From: Saccharomycopsis fibuligera x Saccharomycopsis cf. fibuligera
Lineage: Eukaryota; Ascomycota; Saccharomycetes; Ascoideales; Saccharomycopsidaceae
Reading direction: 5' to 3'
Assembly: GCA_001936135.1 (NCBI GenBank)
Contig: CP012811.1
Coordinates: 2,232,001 to 2,296,000, forward strand
DNA length: 64,000 nucleotides
Shown here: piece after piece, positions 48,679 through 59,158 of the stretch
How positions within the stretch are numbered: the stretch's first letter is position 1
Layout: each line of letters starts with the position of its first letter
The notes under the pieces: generated by a model
The model's database searches: none
Told to the model about the DNA's origin: nothing
Seen by the model: the letters and a program-made list of their open reading frames with translations, nothing else
Translations under genes and position numbers: made by a program

Positions 48679-50429
48679 AATAATAATAACGGGAACAGGA
48701 CAAAATTTATCCATACGGGCCTCAAGGGCGTTTCTGTTGATGAGTGGTCTAGTACTGCTGGCGGCAACGCTTCAAACAATTCAAATGGCAATGAAATTTT
48801 CAGTAATTCTGCCGGTGCCTCTCTTGATACGGGTTCATTTGTGCGTGATGAAGGTGATGCTCAGTTGACTAAACTTCTCAATTATTACCACAATTTGATT
48901 AAACAGTTGATTGCTTCTTCTATCATTGATACTTGCTCTATGCAATCATTGCAAATTTTAACACTAGCCTTGATTTATTCATTAAATGTTAGCGATGCTG
49001 AAATGTCCTACGTTCTTAGGGGCAAAGTTGTTAGCATGGCTCAACAGCTTAGATTGCATAGGTGTCCTTCAGCAGTATTGAGCAACAGCGGCTCTATTGT
49101 CTCTAAAGTACAACAATCAGAGCGGAGAATTTTGTTTTGGTGTATTTATCAGTTGGACGTTTTTAGCTCTTTGCAATTAGGTGTACCGAGATTGGTGAAG
49201 GATTATGAAATCGAGTGCGCATTGCCATTTGCTAATGATGACTTAGACGATAGTAACAACACCAATATTTTGATTATCAACAACGCCAAGTTGAAGCTCG
49301 TTGGGAAAGTTTCCAATTTGTCATTAGCGGTGATGAGATTCTCCAAAATTCTTGGAAACATCTTAGATTCCATCTTTAGAAGAGGCGGTATCACTACCGA
49401 TGCTCTTGGGAAGTCTTGCATAATTTTGGAAAATTTGTTGGAAAATTGGAGAAAAGACTTGCCAGGCAACTTAAAATTCGAGCTTGATGTGAATGGTCAG
49501 TTAAAAAACGAGTACAAAACCTACAGCAACAAAGTCTTGATTTTAATCAGTTTATACTATCAAGCCAAGATGTTGATCTACTTGCCGGTACTTGCCACTG
49601 AGCTTTACAGTTCCAGAGGATCCTCTTCATATATTACCATTCATCAATCTGCAAGTACAATACTATCAATAACTAATTTCATCTCCCATGTAAACTATTT
49701 CATGCCGATTGCCATCAATCCTTCAAGAATGAGAGTACGGTATGGTCTCTTGGGGGCTAAAGGTGCCTTGGAATACGCTCGAGGTGGCAATTTATTCCAA
49801 GACTTGAAGAATACATTGATCGAGTTGATAAACGATTTAAAAACAGAAACCAACATGGAGGTTCCGGGATGTTTGTCATTGGCATGCATCAAAACTTTCG
49901 AGGATACCATTCAAGCGATTTTGGCGCCACCAAAGATTTCTGGTAACGGGTTGTTGTCAGTAAATAATATGGGAGCCAAGTCAATGCATAGAAGAAGATC
50001 TTCAACTTTGAAGTCAAACACTACTGGCGGCTCGAATTTGAAAAATAATATAACTGCATCGCCAGCTGTGTCTAGTAGCCACAGATTTGTTAAAATTGAG
50101 CCGAACTTGACTGGTAACAGTTTGACAAGCAGCAGCAACAACAACAACAACAATAATAATAATCATAATAGTCTCAATGGTGGCGTACTAATGCAACATC
50201 AAGATAGTTCTAGCAGTGTCATTTCTGCTAGCCGTTATATGCCTCTGGTTAATAATGTTGTAGGGAACCCACGTCAGGCCAGTCTTTCTCCACCAAGCAG
50301 CATTAATAACGTTCCTATTGCTCCTCGTTCGCATTCTGGTGATTTGCAAAACAAAATTCACTCTACAGACAACTTTGTCCAACAGAAACAATCATTTAAT
50401 GTCCAGCAGCAGGCACCGCAACAACGACC

Positions 50430-50470
<41 letters not shown>

Positions 50471-51201
50471 CAAATACTTTTGTGCAACCTCAACAGCAAA
50501 AGTTGAGTAATATTGCTTCCAACTACCAAAACCCAACTGTTGGCGCGAGTGGCGTTGGAATCGGTAGCAATGGCAACAATAGCAGTAATAACAGTAATGG
50601 CATGAACGGAATAAATACAAAGAATATTGCTCCTAATAGAGATTCACCTCCAGATGCCAATTTTGACCTTGATGGCAATATGTTTTCTGAGTTTGCTGCC
50701 GATGGCTCTCTTGGTCTTGCCCAGTTGCTTGATATTGACTTAAACTTCCACAATAATGCTCAACTCAGTGACTTTATTTTGAACAACAACTTCAACAACA
50801 ATATCAATATAGGCTCACAGCCTATGGGGCGCTCAGCCAGTGGTAGTGCTGGTGGTACCGGTAATTTGAGCGCGGGCGCAGTTGACAGCGCAAATATTGC
50901 CGGCCAGGGAGTATACAGTCATACGAACAGTGTCAGTAATGCCAACAACATTGATAACCAAATACTTGGAGGCAGTGGTCCAGTTGTTGGATTTGGAATT
51001 GGTAATCAGAGTGATGCTAATGTAACTATGATTAATCCAAACGAGACAACTCTGTTTTCTGCTGCAGGAAATGGTAATGGTAACGGTAACGGTAATGGTA
51101 GCATGAATGGTGGCATCAATAATAATGCTTCTGAGACCAATCACATACCTACTGATTCATTCATGAAGTTTGAGAGCAGTTTGTTTGATTGGCAGAAGTG
51201 A
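46786..51201 (+). CDS. CAT8: Zn(II)2Cys6 transcription factor Cat8
   Basis: Cat8 activates gluconeogenic and glyoxylate-cycle genes when glucose is absent, in S. cerevisiae after Snf1 phosphorylation. The 1471-residue length is close to the S. cerevisiae protein. The zinc cluster lies at residues 26-53 (Cys 26, 29, 36, 43, 46, 53), starting [20 protein letters not shown] and continuing [12 protein letters not shown]. The linker and coiled coil [19 protein letters not shown] follow; this stretch is nearly diagnostic of Cat8. A fungal transcription-factor middle domain spans about residues 520-1050, with [11 protein letters not shown] and [20 protein letters not shown]. Poly-Asn runs (for example 47880-47935, 48643-48690) and a poly-Gln run (50430-50470) interrupt it. 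The last third is Asn/Ser-rich and likely contains the activation domain. Confidence 0.94.
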
Positions 51202-51814
51202 TAGAATTAACTGTACTCTAGAGTATGACGGATAATTATTTGCAGTCTTGTTAGTTTATTTATTTATTTACTTATTTATTTTATTTATTTTTCTCCGATA
51301 TATATTACTTCTCGCTTTACGTTTGTTTATTTTTGTTTGTTTGTTTTTTGGTGTTTTTGATTGATTCTATTTATGTTTAACGAATTTTTACGTCACTTTC
51401 TGTACTATGTTGGCACAACTGTATATTATGGTTTACTTGGCAATACTGCCACAAACACTGGAGTGATTCAAAAGCTAAAGAGCAAATTATATGTCATGTT
51501 CAATCAATAAAAAAACCAGTCGAAAAGCTCTACTCCACTTAAAGAAAACCCGATTAAAAAGTGTTTTGACCCAACCTTCCTCAAGTTTAGCAAAGAAATA
51601 ATCAACGGTGCGATCTTCATCAAGAAGAATGGAATGATTAATAATAAAAAGAATCCTTGTTTTCCGATCCTGACTAACTTTTTTTTGAGCCATAATGAAC
51701 CGAGAATGGCCCGATATATGCCTCAAGAAGCTCAAAAAGTGCCGTACACACAGTACGGTGCGAGAGTGTGGGCGAATCAATGTGTGCATGTTAGTGGGTG
51801 TTTCATAATACAGC
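51202..51814. other. Tail-to-tail spacer between CAT8 and the next gene
   Basis: (TTTA)n-rich sequence near 51255-51290 and 3' UTRs are present. A minus-strand open frame at 51487-51789 gives a basic, charged peptide of 68-100 residues, but without splice, promoter or family support I do not call it. Confidence 0.5.
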
Positions 51815-52866
51815 TCAAGGCCTCTTGAGAACGTAAATATTCACTCCTTGTCCAACAATGCGTATTCTCTTATACTTCAAAACATTCCGCGCCTTTTTTC
51901 CTTCTCCACCCCCACTATCATTAGCAGTGCTACTTTGATCTTTACCATCCACTGACGCACCTTCTGCTAGCAGCCTAAGCACCGCCGCATCGTCGTCCTC
52001 TTCTTCTCTCAATATACCACCAGCACTAGCACCAATACTATCAGTAGGTAGGCCTTCCGGTAACTGACCGCCAGACTCTTTCTTCACGGGGAATACAAAC
52101 TCGTTTCGTTTGACTAGCAAATTGCAATAATTGCCATACTTTTTCGCCTCTGTCGTGCTGCTGCCGCTTCCTATGCCGTAACGGCTCCAGAGGACCCATT
52201 GTCGAAGCTGCTCAATCTGCGAACGATCCACTACTACATGGATGCGCCAGCCATCACGACTGGAAAGTGGTATAATGTAGCGTTCTTTAGTACCTTTGGC
52301 ACCAGTAGCCCCACTTGTGGTGGCTCCTTCCTGAACATAATCGCTGCTATTGCCTCCGGTGCTATTAGTTGCACTTGCATTCGCATTCGCATTCGCATTG
52401 ACACCGCTCGAGTAAACCCCTAAATCCGTATCGCTGTCATCGATGCTTTGATATTTTTTGTTCAATATCGACATTGTTTCTAGTTTCTCAAATGACAAAG
52501 TGAAGAAGATCTCCGTGAGCTGGACTTGGAACAGCTTCATAATACGATTCAAGTCATTATTACTGAGTCTGATCTTGGTTGACCTTTTCAAACGAATCAT
52601 TGACTTGGAAGATTCCGACAACGGTACTACCGTTTGAAAAAAAACATTATTATTATTACTCTCTGCAGAAGCCGAGGGGGCTACTCGGGCGAGAGAGCGA
52701 AGGATAGATTTCTTGTTAATGAAAACCCGGATGGGGACGGCTGATGTATCAGAGAATTTAAGGAACGTGGTGCTAAGAAATGTTAGTAAATTCTTCAATT
52801 ATCAGAGTTAAAACCGCACTCAGAAATACCTAGACGTAACAAATAAAATACTCACGTTGGCGCCAT
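51815..52866 (-). CDS. Unassigned spliced gene with an 11-nt first exon
   Basis: I do not recognise this protein. Exon 1 (52866-52856) encodes MAPT up to the second base of the fourth codon. Exon 2 (52772-51815) continues TTFLKFSDTSAVPIRVFINK. The spliced product is 322 residues. The N-terminal ~110 residues look folded: FFQTVVPLSESSKSMIRLKR and LNRIMKLFQVQLTEIFFTL suggest alternating strands and helices. An Ala/Asn/Ser-rich linker follows (about 140-165), then a second folded part with RYIIPLSSRDGWRIHVVVDR and EQLRQWVLWSRYG. A Ser/Gly- and acid-rich region precedes a final basic strand, YKRIRIVGQGVNIYVLKRP. There is no signal peptide, membrane segment or catalytic motif. Without splicing the frame would begin inside the intron. 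Confidence 0.75.
52773..52855 (-). other. 83-nt spliceosomal intron
   Basis: On the minus strand the donor is GTGAGT (52855-52850), the branch-point TACTAAC (52788-52782) and the acceptor TTCTTAG ending at 52773. It joins AC to C, making a Thr codon, in frame with exon 2. Confidence 0.88.
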
Positions 52867-53334
52867 AATGTTTCAAGTGTTTTGCTGTTATGTGCTGGGA
52901 AGCCAGTATCAATAAAGATTGCAGATGGTAGATGAGCAAGCGACATGGATACCGGTAGAGGAAGTAGTCTGTGTATTTTTCAGCCCGGAGCTCATCGCGA
53001 GATTTTGAGCCTGGGAAATACTGCTGAGATCTGCATGGCAGCGCAAGCGACTGCATTCTGCAGATGAGTTTTTCACAACATCAGAAAAATTAGAAAATAA
53101 TTGCCAATGATGATAGCATCTTACGAGGGAAAAGTTACAAAAGTGATATGATGTGGAAATACACGTATAAGGCCATGAAAGCTAGCAAACATGAAATTCA
53201 AACATTATAATCTAATATAGCAAAAACGAACTCAATAGATGTTCTATTGCAGAGAAGAAATAATCATTTATCGCACACGACCACAAAGCGTAGACATCTG
53301 TTACATCAGAGAATGCTTCTACAGCGTAATGTCG
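52867..53334. other. Spacer between two minus-strand genes
   Basis: The promoter of the spliced gene and the 3' end of the aminotransferase gene to its right should lie here. I see no gene or repeat. Confidence 0.5.
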
Positions 53335-54675
53335 TTACAACCTAATCTCTTTTCTTTTTTCCCACGAACCAAATGCTTCCTTCATCACCTTTAATCCCCA
53401 CTTAAAGTCCTCCAATTCTAAATAAACTTGCGCGCACCACCGGGTCCATAATGAGTTGTTGTAAATGTACACTGGAATATACGTGCGCTTCTTGAGCCTC
53501 AAGTAGTCATTGACAAAGGTACCTTTAATCACCAAGTCATCGTAGCTGTAGCCGTCGCTAATACTGTGATATGGCACTTTGACATTGAACATTGCCGTGA
53601 TTATGTCATCTTTGTCATTGCCACTGGTAAGAAGCTCGCTGCCTGTCCAGTTTGAGACAATGTACTCAGCTGCCTGCTTTGCTAAACTGAGGTTGTAATT
53701 GATAATCTTGTCCTCGCCGCCACATTGATTTTGGCGGAAAGCAAAAGCGTCTGGGATAGTGAGGATAGCAGAATAATCTAAAGTACTCACGTAGGCAAAC
53801 TGTCTAGCAAGAGTCGTATCACCAGCGTTAACACTGTTGCCAGAAAATTGGGTAGAGACAAGATTACTAGCGTTTATATCATTGTTTGCATTATTATCAG
53901 GTAGGTAGGTTGCGCTTATGGGTAATGAATGTACTTTGGAATGATACTGTGGGGCAACATAGAGTAAAGCTGCCGAGTTGGGTAAAAAGAACCATTTGTG
54001 CAAGTTGGACGTAAGAAAGTCTGGACTGGACTCTGTATCATGCAAGTCTAAGGGCAAGAGGCCAATGTAATGTGCAGCATCAACGAACGAAACAACATTC
54101 TGCTTTCGACAGTGGGAGACAACGTCTTGCCATGGTAAGAGAGCAGCTGGAGTTGAGGATACTGCATCAACAAAGGCCATGATGGTGCGCTTGTCATTCT
54201 CTTTTTTGAGAGAGAAGATTGTATGCTTAAACCTTTTTAGAATTTCGTCATTACTGATAGGGTACACAATGTCAATAACTGTTAGTTGGATACCCACACT
54301 GCGCTCAAGGAACCTCAAAGTGTTAAGACAGGCTCCATACACAGTGGAGAAACACACCACCGCGTCGCCATGTTGAAATGGGAATGAACGGAGAACGGTA
54401 TTGGCGGCAGTGGTGGCGTTAGCGACAAGCACAATGTTATTTAGATGGGCGTTCACAAGCTCAGCAACTAGTCGTCGAGCTTTGAGACTATGGTCAAAGA
54501 GACCATAGCGAAAGAACTCATCAGGAAACCCCTGGATCTCTAACGAATGTTTAGCTTTGGCCTCAAGTAACGCAGGGGTGGTGGCCCCATATGCTCCGTG
54601 GTTGAGATTAGTGACATTGTTGAAAAAGCCGTAGAAGTGCTCTTTGCGGAATTGGCAACCGAAGGGTGTGGTCAT
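53335..54675 (-). CDS. PLP-dependent class-V aminotransferase, isopenicillin-N-epimerase-like
   Basis: The 446-residue protein has the class-V fold-type I pattern. It starts with FFNNVTNLNHGAYGATTP, then has ANATTAANTVLRSF (cofactor phosphate loop). The Asp in SFVDAAHYIGLLPLD (D199, with H202) contacts the pyridine ring. The Schiff-base Lys is K227 in TSNLHKWFFLP. The C-terminal domain ends RTYIPVYIYNNSLWTRWCAQ, typical for the subgroup. Relatives include isopenicillin-N epimerase-like proteins, cysteine desulfurase/lyase-type enzymes and ergothioneine-pathway lyases, so the reaction is not determined. The gene is divergent from Kelch 3 with a very short shared spacer. Confidence 0.85.
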   Translation of the reverse strand: MTTPFGCQFRKEHFYGFFNNVTNLNHGAYGATTPALLEAKAKHSLEIQGFPDEFFRYGLFDHSLKARRLVAELVNAHLNNIVLVANATTAANTVLRSFPFQHGDAVVCFSTVYGACLNTLRFLERSVGIQLTVIDIVYPISNDEILKRFKHTIFSLKKENDKRTIMAFVDAVSSTPAALLPWQDVVSHCRKQNVVSFVDAAHYIGLLPLDLHDTESSPDFLTSNLHKWFFLPNSAALLYVAPQYHSKVHSLPISATYLPDNNANNDINASNLVSTQFSGNSVNAGDTTLARQFAYVSTLDYSAILTIPDAFAFRQNQCGGEDKIINYNLSLAKQAAEYIVSNWTGSELLTSGNDKDDIITAMFNVKVPYHSISDGYSYDDLVIKGTFVNDYLRLKKRTYIPVYIYNNSLWTRWCAQVYLELEDFKWGLKVMKEAFGSWEKRKEIRL

Positions 54676-54849
54676 GGAGGATATTGGCGTCCTTTGAAGA
54701 TAAAGCTTTTATGGATTAGCATAGTATGTTAATATTGTGGTTGCAAGCATACCTACAAAACGCAGTGCCTTTAAAGCCCCCCCTGAGCAATGCTCATCGA
54801 GTTGCGAGCCCTGTGCCTGTCAAAAACCTTCAAGAAGTATTCATTAAAC
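54676..54849. promoter_or_regulatory. Compact divergent promoter, aminotransferase / Kelch 3
   Basis: Only about 115-175 bp separate the two start codons, depending on which Kelch 3 ATG is used. A bidirectional promoter is likely. No clear TATA box is seen. Confidence 0.45.
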
Positions 54850-57800
54850 ATGGAGACGTCTTTAATACCGCTACCTGATACGCCACTCGAGAAACAGCAA
54901 TTCACCACCAAAAGACCATCAACAATGGCTAGATATGCCCCTATTCCAGCGTGTCTCGAGTACCACAATCCTCTCGAACACACGAACAATAGCATAGCCG
55001 CCACAAGTGCAGAAGCGAACCACGACTATGCTCATTATTTTGGGAGCGTTGACGTCTTTAGCTCCAGCCACCGCTTGCCATTTGTCAAAGACCATCAAAT
55101 ATGGAAGCCCTCAGTGGGTCTGAATAGTTGGGCTCCACAGAAAAAGCCGAAACCAAATAGCGATATGGTAAATGGGTTGCGCCGTGCTCAGCTCGAAAAT
55201 GGTGGTGATACCAGGTCATCTTCGCCGCATCCGTACAAGACCTTTGCGGAGTCAAGCAGTGCATCTCAGACGCAAGAGAGCCTTGATCAACCCTTAGAAA
55301 GACCTTTAGATGGTGCTGACTCTCTTGGATGGGAAGTTGAGAGAATGCAAGATGGCTTTTCCAGCTATTGCCAGCTACCTGTTCTCCATAGCAAACTGCC
55401 ATTGCCTTCTCTCGTCTATGCTGCCTCTGAAGCAGTAGGCCGCCGTGTTTTTATCTTGGGTGGATTGACACCAGCAAAGTCCGAAATTAAAACCGAGAAC
55501 ATAAAAGTAACGTCAGACCAGAAGTTTCCACCACCACTAGCGGATTGGATAATAAAGAACCCACAGCTTGTGACAAATAGGAAGTTGTATGTATGGGACA
55601 CATCTACAGACATTGTTCGGGAGGTTACAGTGACAGGAAACGAAAAGAGCAATAATTATAGTGACGATGATAACAAGGACGATAATACACCGCTTGGACT
55701 ATGCTGCTGCTCGGCAACAAAGATTACCAAACGGTATATCTTTTACTATGGAGGCTTTCGCCTTCACACTACAAAACGCAAAAGCAACGGTAAGTTTTGT
55801 ATTTGGAATAGGTCAATCACGTTGAACAACCGCTGCTATATGCTCGATACCTTTACTGCTCGTTTCAAAGAGCTTAAGTTGACAGCACATCCAACCACCA
55901 GCTCTTTGTATCCAGTCACTATTGCAAGATTTGGTCATTCTGCTATTGGACCAGATGTTGAATCAGTGTTGTTGGACCATTTCCCTGACTTTGCTGTTGC
56001 GGTCAAAGAAAAACAAAAAAAGAACGCCAAAGGTGACATTATTTGTGATAATGATAGTGAGAATGATAACGGCAGAGGTAATAACAACAGCAGTGATGAA
56101 GATCCAACATCGACAGCTAACACTCCAATTAATGTAACACCGATTGATAACACCACCACTACCACAGCTGCAATGTCGACAGATAAACTGTACATGACAC
56201 TATTTGTGTTTGGTGGCTTTAAGCATTCTTTATCACCACATAAAAAAAATTCATTTACTTCTCTTAATGATCTTTGGAAAGCAGATATTGTGATCTCGGA
56301 TGACGGTCCAAATCATTACTTGTTATTCAGCGAAGTCTTAGCAGGACCGATTGTGGCACCGGCCGACCCAGATTCTCCTGCTATTGCCGTTTCTGTAACT
56401 GGTAATCCAATGCCTAATTTTGAAGCTGCAAAGTCAGGGCCAGACACTAGGGCTTTCCAAGCAGCTATAATTTGCCACGATGGCAACTTGCAAAGCGGTA
56501 TATTGGAGGAGGATGTTGAAGATGAAGCGGCAGGTGGTCAAACTTATATCAATGTTACACATAGCGACATTTATGCTCGGCGTGATATTGAAGGCAAAAA
56601 TTCCGCTACCTATGCTAACGACAACAACCAAGACAAGCAGACTAATAAAGGTAATACTAGAAATTTTCAAGTGAGCGATAGTGATGACATTAACACAGAC
56701 TCGAGCAATAATTATGACAGCAATGACAGTATTATTAACGATAGGAAAAAAGATGCTGATTATGCTTCTACATTTGTTGCCCAAAACCCTAGTTTTAAAA
56801 ACAAATCATTATTAGTACACGGCGGTAACAATGAATATGGAAAAGTTTTTCTGGACTTGTGGCGGTGGTCTTTTAATAAAGAAAAGTGGGAAAAGATTTC
56901 GTCGTATTTCAGGCCTGACACCCCAATGGTTGGTGGACATGATATTGGTGGTGGCGGCATTGGTAGCGTTTCTGACTACGAGGCCAGTAATGCTAATCCC
57001 AAGAATACCAAATCCAATTATAATGATTTTAGTAACAATTTCAATGGTGGCGCTAACTTTCGCTCTGCAGCTAGTTCCAATACAAATGATGATCCACGTA
57101 ACAACATTGCTACTGCTAACGAGGAAAGCATTTCTGTCAACTACGATAGAAATCTCATGACCGCCACCAATGCTATCAGCAACACTAGTAAGTTTGAAGT
57201 GCAACATGACCGTACTAATCATCAAATGGTTCAGTTGGGCCACTATGTGCTATTTGCTGGCGGGATTTCGCAGAGTGACGTTGATTTGTTGGGTGCAAAT
57301 ACTGATTTCCAGCAAAATAGTAATCTCAATTCTGGCAGTACATCATCAATGCTTGGTTCCAATAACGCCGTTGACAGCATCAATGCAAGCAATATAGATA
57401 ATAGTGACACTAATACAGATACAAGCAGTAATACCGACAGCAGAGTACCAACTTTGCTTGAAGTACTCCCTGACTTGCTCATAAATGCTAGCGCCCCAAA
57501 CCGCCAGCTGCTCTCCGTCGATCAGCGTCAACATCCAAAATCGTTTCGGCTTACATCACTTGACTTACGTTCCAAGAATTGGGTGTTTAGTTGCTTTAAT
57601 CACCAAACTGTTACTTCACTGAAACTTGATCAAATGCTTGGGGGCAACGTTGGCACAGGTGTTGTTAATGATTATGCAAATGGAGAATTGGGAAATGCTA
57701 AATTTAAGCACAAGTTTAAAGCATTGTTGGAAAAATGTGTTCTGGAGGACCAACTTGTTCAGAGAGTGACTCCGTTGTTGAAAAGCCATCTTAGTTTGCA

Positions 57801-58527
57801 AAAAATGAATAACATCAGTCGTGCTGCTGCTGTATATAACGATGACATAAGTGATGATGTTGATGTTCATTTTAATGGCAATGATGATGATGCGTACGGG
57901 AACCTGTTTAATGAAGCTGGTGGCAAATTTGGTGACAATGGCGATATTGATACCCAGGTAAAAGAGCTTATTCCACTAATAAGACATATTAAACAAGTAA
58001 ACGATGCATATGCAAGTAACACCGTGGCCAACGTGGGATGCTCAATGGTTTATTCCAACAAGAGAGTCTTTAAAGTTGGTGGTATCTTGTTGCATGATTT
58101 CCCATTGTTTAAAGGCGCTCAAGAGAATCAGCAACAGCAAGTTAGAAAAAGGGAGGAAAAGAGATATAAGGAACGCAGGCAGGAGCAGCCAAAACAGAGA
58201 GAAGTTGAGTATGAGTCGCAAGATTTATCACCAGTTCTTAGGGAACCTAGCTACGACAATAGCGCCAACTATAATAACGGCGCACAAATCACCGAACCGC
58301 AAACTGAACAGGCCTCTCGTTTGAAGAATGACAGCACCTATCGTGCTGGTCAAGATGTATATGACATTGATTCCGACAGTGACAGTTGCCAGAATAACGA
58401 CGATAAAATAGTGGGTAGCAAGGGCTGTTTTTTGACCGTCCAGACGTTGGAAATTCCGGTGCTTTCTCAAGATGGGGTAATTGTCGATGAACCACACAAA
58501 GAGTTTGTGTTGAGTAAGTGTCAGTAA
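54850..58527 (+). CDS. Kelch-repeat protein 3, Gpb1/Gpb2 (Krh)-like, enlarged
   Basis: This is the largest paralogue (1225 residues from 54850). The frame is open from an ATG at 54790, and another ATG at 54925 begins MARYAPIPACLEYHNPLEH, exactly where similarity to Kelch 1 and 2 starts; 54850 is a compromise. The core landmarks remain: FILGGLTPAKSEIK, FPPPLADWIIKNPQLV, GLCCCSAT (near residue 282) followed by RYIFYYGGFRLHT, RFGHSAIGP, LFVFGGFKHS, TRAFQAAII, VFLDLWRWSFNKEKW, RTNHQMVQLGHYVLFAGG and VGCSMVYSNKRVFKVGGILL. Several inter-blade loops are expanded by Asn/Asp/Ser-rich stretches (about 400-440, 565-640, 700-780, 830-880). A Gln/Arg/Glu-rich insert lies near the end. It is more diverged than the other two. 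Confidence 0.78.
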   Translation: METSLIPLPDTPLEKQQFTTKRPSTMARYAPIPACLEYHNPLEHTNNSIAATSAEANHDYAHYFGSVDVFSSSHRLPFVKDHQIWKPSVGLNSWAPQKKPKPNSDMVNGLRRAQLENGGDTRSSSPHPYKTFAESSSASQTQESLDQPLERPLDGADSLGWEVERMQDGFSSYCQLPVLHSKLPLPSLVYAASEAVGRRVFILGGLTPAKSEIKTENIKVTSDQKFPPPLADWIIKNPQLVTNRKLYVWDTSTDIVREVTVTGNEKSNNYSDDDNKDDNTPLGLCCCSATKITKRYIFYYGGFRLHTTKRKSNGKFCIWNRSITLNNRCYMLDTFTARFKELKLTAHPTTSSLYPVTIARFGHSAIGPDVESVLLDHFPDFAVAVKEKQKKNAKGDIICDNDSENDNGRGNNNSSDEDPTSTANTPINVTPIDNTTTTTAAMSTDKLYMTLFVFGGFKHSLSPHKKNSFTSLNDLWKADIVISDDGPNHYLLFSEVLAGPIVAPADPDSPAIAVSVTGNPMPNFEAAKSGPDTRAFQAAIICHDGNLQSGILEEDVEDEAAGGQTYINVTHSDIYARRDIEGKNSATYANDNNQDKQTNKGNTRNFQVSDSDDINTDSSNNYDSNDSIINDRKKDADYASTFVAQNPSFKNKSLLVHGGNNEYGKVFLDLWRWSFNKEKWEKISSYFRPDTPMVGGHDIGGGGIGSVSDYEASNANPKNTKSNYNDFSNNFNGGANFRSAASSNTNDDPRNNIATANEESISVNYDRNLMTATNAISNTSKFEVQHDRTNHQMVQLGHYVLFAGGISQSDVDLLGANTDFQQNSNLNSGSTSSMLGSNNAVDSINASNIDNSDTNTDTSSNTDSRVPTLLEVLPDLLINASAPNRQLLSVDQRQHPKSFRLTSLDLRSKNWVFSCFNHQTVTSLKLDQMLGGNVGTGVVNDYANGELGNAKFKHKFKALLEKCVLEDQLVQRVTPLLKSHLSLQKMNNISRAAAVYNDDISDDVDVHFNGNDDDAYGNLFNEAGGKFGDNGDIDTQVKELIPLIRHIKQVNDAYASNTVANVGCSMVYSNKRVFKVGGILLHDFPLFKGAQENQQQQVRKREEKRYKERRQEQPKQREVEYESQDLSPVLREPSYDNSANYNNGAQITEPQTEQASRLKNDSTYRAGQDVYDIDSDSDSCQNNDDKIVGSKGCFLTVQTLEIPVLSQDGVIVDEPHKEFVLSKCQ

Positions 58528-58736
58528 GCCATATTATCGTACTGACATTTTGTAGTCTATATCTTTTGTGTCGTTCATCAAGTTTGTATAGCTTGACTTT
58601 TTTTTAACGACTTTATTCTGAGGACTTTTTTCTTAACTATATGCTAAGAACTGCTTTGATAGCTTTGAATGTACATTAGTATTCTATTGATAATTAATGT
58701 AAAAATTGCTTATCTTAAGACTTTTAATAAAATTGG

Positions 58737-58767
<31 letters not shown>

Positions 58768-59158
58768 CACTTGATATAAACATTATTTCACAAACGCTTA
58801 TTGATGGGCACTAAACCACAATTAGCTTGATCGCAATAAAAATTTGCGAAGCTTTAAAGGGTTGCCACCCCCAGAGGAACTACAATAGAAAACCAATCAA
58901 TCAAAACAATAAGAATAAACAGACTTTTCATGAGACACATTTCTTTATTAGATGCAAAAAGGGTATAAATTCACAACATTAAATTCAAACGCGATTAACA
59001 TTTTCAAAAGTAGTAATACATAAAACGAAATTGAAATGGGAAGATATAAGAATGGAACAAGTTATGACTGTTTATCTTTAAAAAAAAAAAAAAATAGAAA
59101 AATAAAAAAAGTAATAACAGAAAAAAAAACATCTCGCTAAAATACATTTTGTGATCCA
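58528..59158. other. Tail-to-tail spacer with (GA)n
   Basis: A (GA)13 tract at 58742-58767 and an A-rich stretch near 59080-59130 are the only features. It should hold the Kelch 3 and PDE2 3' UTRs. Confidence 0.55.
58742..58767 (+). repeat. (GA)13 microsatellite
   Basis: A pure AG/GA run of 26 bp downstream of Kelch 3. Confidence 0.9.

Noticed and set aside
51487-51789. Small basic minus-strand ORF (68-100 codons) between CAT8 and the spliced gene
   Set aside because: The charged composition is suggestive, but there is no family match, splice site or promoter signal. It overlaps the 3' UTR space of two genes.
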